The notes under the pieces were generated by a model. It was not told the DNA's origin. It ran no database searches and worked only from the letters and a program-made list of their open reading frames with translations. DNA of 64,000 nt from Pseudomonas cerasi (GTDB lineage Bacteria; Pseudomonadota; Gammaproteobacteria; Pseudomonadales; Pseudomonadaceae): positions 2,947,001-3,011,000 of the forward strand of contig NZ_LT222319.1 of assembly GCF_900074915.1 (NCBI RefSeq), in the 5' to 3' direction. A program made the position numbers and the translations under genes. Positions 58,947-64,000 of this stretch are shown in pieces. The number at the start of each line of letters is the position of its first letter. Position 1 is the stretch's first letter.

Positions 58947-59560
58947 TCGCGGCGCACCAGCCCGCAGAACACACCTTCGATGGCGAAGTCCTGATCGGGC
59001 GTGACGATGATCGGCTCGTAGGCCGGGTTGCGCGGCAACAGGCGCACCTGCTCGGCGCGGCGTTGCAGGCGTTTGATGGTCACCTCGCCGTCCAGCCGGG
59101 CAACCACGATCTGCCCGTCACTGGCCTGCGGGTTACGGTGCACACCCACCAGATCGCCATCGAGAATACCGTCCTCGATCATCGAGTCACCCTGCACACG
59201 CAGCAGGTAGTCCGGCACACGGGTAAAGGTGCTGCGGTCCAGGTGCAGCGTGCTGTGTATATCGAGGTCAGGCCCGATAGGTGCGCCCGCCGCCACGCGC
59301 CCCAGTACCGGAATTTCCAGCAATTCGGGGCGTGGCTCACTGTTCAGCAGGCGAATGCCGCGGGCCTGATGCGCTACGACTTCGATCAGACCGGCTTCGG
59401 TGAGGGCCACAATGTGTTTGCGCGCCACGCTGCGCGAAGCAAAACCGAAAGCCTCGGAAATTTCCGCCAGGCTCGGTGATTGCCCCTGCTGCGCGATGCG
59501 ATCGCGGATGAAGGTAAGGATGGCGCTGCGTCGAGGAGATAATGTGCTCACGGAGTACAT
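58943..59560 (-). CDS. lexA2: LexA2 SOS repressor
   Basis: This 205-residue LexA has an N-terminal winged helix (SPSLAEISEAFGFASRSVARKH), a cleavage-site region (LGRVAAGAPIGPD, Ala-Gly), the Ser of DSMIEDGI and the Lys of VARLDGEVTIKRLQ. It heads the imuA-imuB-dnaE2 operon. I start it at ATG 59558-59560 (MYSVSTLS), with GGAG upstream. A start at 59578 is possible but has no ribosome site. The start codon lies inside the palindromic operator, so the repressor should autoregulate strongly. Confidence 0.9.
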   Translation of the reverse strand: MYSVSTLSPRRSAILTFIRDRIAQQGQSPSLAEISEAFGFASRSVARKHIVALTEAGLIEVVAHQARGIRLLNSEPRPELLEIPVLGRVAAGAPIGPDLDIHSTLHLDRSTFTRVPDYLLRVQGDSMIEDGILDGDLVGVHRNPQASDGQIVVARLDGEVTIKRLQRRAEQVRLLPRNPAYEPIIVTPDQDFAIEGVFCGLVRRE

Positions 59561-59569
59561 TTGTACTCC
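59552..59569. promoter_or_regulatory. LexA2-type SOS operator
   Basis: The 18-bp inverted repeat GGAGTACA-TT-TGTACTCC contains GTAC-N4-GTAC, close to the GTAC-N4-GTGC box described for LexA2 of P. putida. It covers the lexA2 start codon and the GGAG ribosome site is formed by one half-site, so repressor binding could block transcription and initiation together. Confidence 0.8.
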
Positions 59570-59764
59570 ATTCGACATTGCGTGACTAGCGCGCTTTGTC
59601 GGATTCGAGAGGCGCGGTGTTGCACGCCCAACGACAGGCGATGAACACCGCTATGGGCGACATTGTTTGGATTTCAACAACAGTGAAATAAGAAACACCC
59701 GGTTTATTGAGCCTGGCAAAGAGGCGAAACTCGACCGCTCTTTCAACGATCAGGAGCACTCATT

Positions 59765-60760
59765 GTGATCACGCGCCAATTGGGTCAACTCGGTCCGCAC
59801 GTATCCGCCGTTGGGCTGGGCTGCATGGGAATGTCGGACTTCTACACCACCGGCATCGATGAAAAGGAATCCATCGCCACCTTGCACCGCGCACTGGAGC
59901 TGGGTGTCACCTTTTTCGATACAGCGGACATGTACGGCCCGCACACCAATGAAGCCTTGCTTGGCCGGGCCCTCGAAGGCAAGCGTGAAGGTATTTACCT
60001 GGCCAGCAAGTTCGGCATCGTGCGTGGCGACGATCCGCATGCACGTGGCGTCAATGGCAGCCCGGCGTACATTCGCCAGTCCATCGACGCCAGTCTGAAG
60101 CGGCTGAACACCGATTACCTTGATCTCTATTATCAGCACCGCGTCGACCCAAAGGTGCCCATCGAGGACACCGTTGGCGCCATGGCCGAACTGGTCAAGG
60201 CTGGCAAGGTTCGCCACATAGGCATCTGTGAAGCCAGTGCAGCGACCATCGAAAAGGCCCACGCGGTATATCCGTTGGCGGCTGTGCAGAGCGAGTACTC
60301 ACTCTGGTCACGCGATCCGGAACAGAATGGCGTGCTTGCCACCTGCCGTCGCCTGGGCATTGCCTTCGTGGCTTACAGTCCGCTCGGCCGGGGGTTTCTG
60401 ACCGGTGAATTGCGCACCCCGGACGATTTCGCGGCCGATGACTATCGTCGCTTCACCCCACGGTTTCAGGGCGAAAACTTCAATCGCAATCTGCAATTGG
60501 TCGAGAAGGTCAAGGCACTGGCTACGGCCAGAGGCATCAGCGCGTCGCAACTGGCGCTGGCCTGGGTGCTTGCCCAGGGAGAGGACATCATTCCGATCCC
60601 GGGAACCAAACAGCGCAAGTACCTGGAAAGCAACGTGGCCGCAGCTTCATTGACGCTGAGTACCGATGACCTTGCCCAGCTGGAAGCGATTTTTCCGGCT
60701 CAGGGGTCGGCATCCGGCGAGCGCTATAGCGCGGAGTCGATGAAGTTCCTCAATGGCTAA
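59765..60760 (+). CDS. Aldo/keto reductase
   Basis: This 331-residue aldo/keto reductase has the family motifs [33 protein letters not shown] with the catalytic Asp and Tyr, LASKFGI with Lys and YYQHRVDP with His. The C-terminus [16 protein letters not shown] is the NADPH-binding end. It starts with GTG at 59765 after AGGAG. It matches the AKR13-like group of NADPH oxidoreductases for aldehydes or ketones; substrate unknown. Convergent with the phosphatase gene. Confidence 0.87.
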   Translation: MITRQLGQLGPHVSAVGLGCMGMSDFYTTGIDEKESIATLHRALELGVTFFDTADMYGPHTNEALLGRALEGKREGIYLASKFGIVRGDDPHARGVNGSPAYIRQSIDASLKRLNTDYLDLYYQHRVDPKVPIEDTVGAMAELVKAGKVRHIGICEASAATIEKAHAVYPLAAVQSEYSLWSRDPEQNGVLATCRRLGIAFVAYSPLGRGFLTGELRTPDDFAADDYRRFTPRFQGENFNRNLQLVEKVKALATARGISASQLALAWVLAQGEDIIPIPGTKQRKYLESNVAAASLTLSTDDLAQLEAIFPAQGSASGERYSAESMKFLNG

Positions 60761-60776
60761 CGCTTGCGATTCGAGA

Positions 60777-61463
60777 TCAGGTCGCCTCAGGGCAGGTCTC
60801 GGTGCCGTTGTTGAGGCCCTGTTTTTGATTCTTGTAATCGAGCGTGGCCTTGCCATCGACCCATTTCAGGGTGACGACAATCACTGAGTCGAAATCATCG
60901 TTCGTCCAGTCATCCAGCAGGTTAGTGCTCTTGCCGGACGCTTCTTCAGCAACCTTGTTGATCAGCTCCGGCAAGTAGCCATGCGACCAGGCGGTGTAGA
61001 TAACTGCGTTGTGGTACTTGTCCCGCATCAGCTCATCGGCCAGGTCTGCGGTGTCGTTGGCACCAAAGTCGAGGTTGACGGGCAACCCCAGTTTGATTGC
61101 GCTAGGCCCTACCGTCATCAGCGGACGCACGTAGCTGTAGGACTGATCGCCCTCACCCTCTTCCACATGTCGGCTCGGATTGGCAGCGAAAATGAAGTCA
61201 GCCTTGCCGAATTCCCTAGGCAGGACTTCCGACAGTTCTATCGCCCTGTTGAGCCCCTGACAGTTCAGTTGCCCCAACCCCATGGCCGGTTTTTCGGCAT
61301 GCCGAAGGAATACCAGTGTCTGGGTGCCATTCTTGGGCTCTGCATGCACGCCTTTGCCCATGGTGAACAGGGCCAGGGCCGAAGCCACCAGCAAGGAGGG
61401 GAAGAAGCACCACGCAAGACGGCGCTGAAGTCGGGTGATGGAAGGCATTTTCGGCATATTCAT
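60777..61463 (-). CDS. Membrane- or periplasm-targeted histidine phosphatase-family protein
   Basis: This 228-residue protein has an N-terminal hydrophobic segment (CFFPSLLVASALALFTM) and a histidine phosphatase-like core starting LVFLRHAEKPAMGLGQLN. The usual RHG is RHA here, and the second His lies in VIYTAWSHGYLPELI. Catalytic activity is plausible but the branch is unusual. It stands alone, convergent with the aldo/keto reductase gene. Confidence 0.75.
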   Translation of the reverse strand: MNMPKMPSITRLQRRLAWCFFPSLLVASALALFTMGKGVHAEPKNGTQTLVFLRHAEKPAMGLGQLNCQGLNRAIELSEVLPREFGKADFIFAANPSRHVEEGEGDQSYSYVRPLMTVGPSAIKLGLPVNLDFGANDTADLADELMRDKYHNAVIYTAWSHGYLPELINKVAEEASGKSTNLLDDWTNDDFDSVIVVTLKWVDGKATLDYKNQKQGLNNGTETCPEAT

Positions 61464-61938
61464 TATTTTCTGAGTCCGGTGCGCATTTGAAAGGGGACAG
61501 CCATCTGGCTGGTGCGAATACGCAGGCTTGTGCAGCTCGCCCTGGAAATTTCTGCGGATCAGTCAAACAGGGTCACGCGCGAATCTTAGTGCGCACATGT
61601 TTCGAAATTAAGAATGTGGACGATTAAGAGTGTCAAAAAACGATTCTGTTGCAATACCGGCAAAAAAAATCGTCTGACAAGCAGAGAAAATGTCAAAAAA
61701 TCGTCGAAAGACGGGTCATAAGACCGACTGTTTGCCTGGCAACAGCCATTCAACAGACCGCTGTCAGATCAACATCACGGACGTCGGAAAACCGCGTAAA
61801 GCCCCGGAATTCAAGCCCCTGCTGTTTGGCATAGAGCATGCAATATTCCTGTTCTGAATTTCACGCCCTGCGAACTGCCTGTTTTGGAATATACCAGCCG
61901 ATCGCTGCGGCTCTAGTTTTCCTGACCTGGATGCCACT
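61464..61938. other. 475-bp intergenic region upstream of the sulfonate-type transporter
   Basis: No convincing gene is present. The middle holds two copies of TGTCAAAAAA (61631-61640 and 61691-61700) each followed by an (A)TCG or CGATT motif, in A-rich sequence. They could be regulator sites or chance. Promoters of the divergent phosphatase and transporter genes must lie here. Confidence 0.4.
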
Positions 61939-62949
61939 ATGCCACAACCCTCTGTTTCCTTTCGGTTGCTGTCTCCCCGTGCGCTGATTCGCTGGATGGC
62001 CAGCACCTGCGTATTGGCGTTGAGCCTCAACGGCGCGGTGCAGGCCGCCGAGGCCGTACCTGCCGAAATCCGTCTGGACTATGCCTACTATTCGCCGGTC
62101 AGCCTGGCGCTCAAGCATTTTGGCTGGCTGGAGAAAGCCCTGCCGGAGGCGAAAGTCACCTGGGTGTTGAGCCAGGGCAGCAACCGCTCGCTGGAATACC
62201 TGAACAGCGGCAGCGTCGACTTTGCATCGTCGGCCAGCCTGTCTGCGGTGCTGGCCCGGGCCAATGGCAGCCCGATCAAATCGGTGTATGTCTACAGCCG
62301 GGCAGAATGGACGGCTCTGGTGGTGCGCAAGGACTCTCCCCTGCAATCGGTTGCCGAACTCAAAGGTAAGAAAATAGCCGCCACCAAAGGCACCGACCCT
62401 TATCTGTTCACCTTGCGCGCGCTGCAGAAGGCCGGGCTGAAAAAGGATGATGTCGAGTTGCTGCACCTGCAGCATCCCGATGGACGCACCGCCCTCGAAA
62501 AAGGCGACGTAGATGCCTGGGCAGGGCTTGACCCGCACATGGCGGCCAGTGAAATACAGTCCGGCTCGCGCCTGCTTTACCGCAACAAGGACTTCAACAG
62601 CTATGGCGTACTGAGCGTCACGGAAACCTACGCCAGGGAACATCCAGAGGCGATCAGAACAGTATTGAGCGCTTATGAGCAGGCTCGGGAATGGGCAGTG
62701 AAAAACCCTGACGAGCTGGCCAGGCTGCTGGCGACCGAGTCGGGTTTGCCGCTGGAAGTCGCCAGGCTGCAATTGACCCGCACAGACCTGAGCAACCCGC
62801 AACTGAGCGCGAAAGACGTGGAAGCGTCCAAGGCCGCGGCGCCGATTCTGGTTTCCGAGGATCTGGTGCGCAAAGGCGTCAATGTCGAGCAGGTCATCGA
62901 TCAACTGATCACGCCTGAATTCTCCAAAGCCGTGATCGCCACTCCATGA
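61939..62949 (+). CDS. Sulfonate/nitrate-type ABC transporter substrate-binding protein (SsuA-like)
   Basis: This 336-residue protein has a Sec signal (LIRWMASTCVLALSLNGAVQA), then an SsuA/TauA-type binding fold: RLDYAYYSPVSLALKHFGWL, LNSGSVDFASSASLSAVLAR and LKGKKIAATKGTDPYLFTLRA. It captures aliphatic sulfonates or similar anions. Its stop overlaps the permease start by 4 bp. No strong ribosome site is visible, only a weak TGG. The exact ligand is unknown. Confidence 0.87.
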   Translation: MPQPSVSFRLLSPRALIRWMASTCVLALSLNGAVQAAEAVPAEIRLDYAYYSPVSLALKHFGWLEKALPEAKVTWVLSQGSNRSLEYLNSGSVDFASSASLSAVLARANGSPIKSVYVYSRAEWTALVVRKDSPLQSVAELKGKKIAATKGTDPYLFTLRALQKAGLKKDDVELLHLQHPDGRTALEKGDVDAWAGLDPHMAASEIQSGSRLLYRNKDFNSYGVLSVTETYAREHPEAIRTVLSAYEQAREWAVKNPDELARLLATESGLPLEVARLQLTRTDLSNPQLSAKDVEASKAAAPILVSEDLVRKGVNVEQVIDQLITPEFSKAVIATP

Positions 62950-63791
62950 CCAGCCGGGACAAAGCGTTGTCTGCATCAGCGCAGGCAGCACCGGACAAGT
63001 CGCAACCAACGCTTTGGCAGCGCTACCGAACGCCACTCAAGGGCCTGGTGGTGCCGGCGATGATCATCGTGTTGCTGGAAGTAATCGTCCGTATCGGCTG
63101 GCTGCCTGCCTACCAGATGCCAGCGCCCAGCGAGATCGTGCTGACCCTGCGCGATCTGGCGGACGGTGCGTTGTGGAAGCACATCAGTGCCAGTCTGTTG
63201 CGTGTGCTCAGCGGCTTTGTGATCGGCGCGAGCCTGGCCCTGGTGTTTGCTGCGTGGGTGGGGCTCAGTCGTGAAGCAGAGGCGTATCTGGAGCCGACGT
63301 TCGCCGGGCTTCGCTCCATTCCAAGCCTGGCTTGGGTGCCGCTTCTGCTGTTGTGGCTGGGCATTGGCGAAACATCGAAAATCGTGCTGATTGCCATCGG
63401 CGCGTTCTTTCCGGTCTACCTCAACGGCGTGGCCGCGATTCGAGGCATTGACCGAAAGCTGGTGGAAGTCGGCCAGATGTATGGCTTGAGCCGCTATCGC
63501 CTGACCCGGCGCATTCTTCTGCCCGCCGCCCTACCCGGCCTGTTTACCGGTTTGCGCAGCGGCATGAGCCTGTCGTGGATGTTTCTGGTGGCCGCCGAGC
63601 TGATCGCGGCCACCAAAGGCCTGGGCTACCTGCTCAGTGACGGACGCGAAACCTCGCGCCCGGACATCGTGCTGGCGGCCATCATCGTTCTGGCCACACT
63701 GGGCAAACTCAGCGACGGTCTGCTGGCAAACCTGGAAAAACGCTTCCTGGCCTGGCGCGACACATTCAACGGGCAAAGCCGTGAGGGTTGA
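62946..63791 (+). CDS. Sulfonate/nitrate-type ABC transporter permease (SsuC-like)
   Basis: This 281-residue membrane protein has six hydrophobic segments, the segment PTFAGLRSIPSLAWVPLLLLWLGIGETSK split across its central region, and the EAA loop VEVGQMYGLSRYRLTRRILL. It forms the channel for the binding protein encoded just upstream (ATGA overlap) and is followed by the ATPase after 3 bp. Confidence 0.9.
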   Translation: MTSRDKALSASAQAAPDKSQPTLWQRYRTPLKGLVVPAMIIVLLEVIVRIGWLPAYQMPAPSEIVLTLRDLADGALWKHISASLLRVLSGFVIGASLALVFAAWVGLSREAEAYLEPTFAGLRSIPSLAWVPLLLLWLGIGETSKIVLIAIGAFFPVYLNGVAAIRGIDRKLVEVGQMYGLSRYRLTRRILLPAALPGLFTGLRSGMSLSWMFLVAAELIAATKGLGYLLSDGRETSRPDIVLAAIIVLATLGKLSDGLLANLEKRFLAWRDTFNGQSREG

Positions 63792-63794
63792 TAG

Positions 63795-64000
63795 ATGCCG
63801 GAATCACTGATGGACATACGCGTCGACCACAAGGCATTTGCGGGCAATACCGTACTGCACGGCATCGATCTGTCGCTGCAGTCGGGGGAAATCGTCAGCC
63901 TGCTGGGCCCCAGCGGCTGCGGCAAAAGCACGCTGCTGAGAATTGTCGCCGGACTGGAGCAGGATTTTCGTGGCTCGGTGCGGCGCATTCAGGGCGAAGT
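63795..64000 (+). CDS. Sulfonate/nitrate-type ABC transporter ATPase, N-terminal part (SsuB-like)
   Basis: The first 68 residues of an ABC ATPase are visible: the Walker [13 protein letters not shown] lies near residue 40 and [12 protein letters not shown] follows. It runs off the window. It starts 3 bp after the permease stop and completes the SsuACB-like importer. A second in-frame ATG at 63810 is a possible alternative start. Confidence 0.87.
   Translation, partial: MPESLMDIRVDHKAFAGNTVLHGIDLSLQSGEIVSLLGPSGCGKSTLLRIVAGLEQDFRGSVRRIQGE

Overview
The window is GC-rich chromosomal DNA from a fluorescent pseudomonad, most likely of the Pseudomonas syringae group. The main pointers are a syringafactin-type lipopeptide synthetase locus, a lexA2-imuA-imuB-dnaE2 SOS mutagenesis cassette, a YdiJ-type D-2-hydroxyacid dehydrogenase, a Tat-exported YghX-like hydrolase and Pseudomonas-style intergenic hairpin repeats. 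No rRNA, tRNA, CRISPR array or intact insertion sequence was recognised.

Layout. (1) 1-12.8 kb: on the minus strand, a three-module NRPS gene (syfA-like) and the start of a second one (syfB-like), with a divergent LuxR regulator (syfR-like). The adenylation pockets read Leu, Leu, Gln-like and then (partial) Leu, which is the order known for syringafactin. syfA carries an in-frame stop and a +1 frameshift, so the pathway looks dead in this strain. (2) 12.9-24.5 kb: a polyol catabolism locus. It holds a membrane PQQ dehydrogenase, a SorC-type regulator and an RpiB-type isomerase on the minus strand, and divergently a CUT2 sugar ABC transporter, an SDR, a zinc alcohol dehydrogenase and a DhaK/DhaL kinase. 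The set fits tetritol (erythritol/threitol) use: import, oxidation to a tetrulose, phosphorylation and isomerisation. Two exact 18-bp inverted sites flank the divergent promoters. (3) 24.5-34 kb: a LysR remnant, a phosphodiesterase, then a minus-strand operon of a flavoprotein monooxygenase, a Dpp-type ABC transporter and two AhpD/CMD-like proteins. Its two ATPase genes have been fused by a 23-bp tandem duplication.

(4) 34-50.3 kb: a LysR regulator, a diguanylate cyclase, the exported hydrolase, ydiJ, two tandem LysR genes (the second frameshifted), an MHS-family transporter coupled to an amidohydrolase, a lipoprotein deacetylase, a GNAT-C39 peptidase fusion, a RimK-like ATP-grasp ligase and a CorA-like transporter. 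(5) 50.2-53.1 kb: an AT-rich insert with a DUF4238 gene and an unrecognised gene. It is bounded by roughly 235-bp imperfect direct repeats covering the corA tail and the DUF1989-gene tail, the pattern expected from single-crossover integration of a circle. This is the best candidate for an undescribed accessory module. (6) 53-64 kb: DUF1989 protein, SOS mutagenesis operon with a palindromic LexA2-type operator over the lexA2 start, an aldo/keto reductase, a histidine phosphatase and the first three genes of a sulfonate-type ABC transporter running off the edge.

All identities come from reading the translated sequence; no database search was run.
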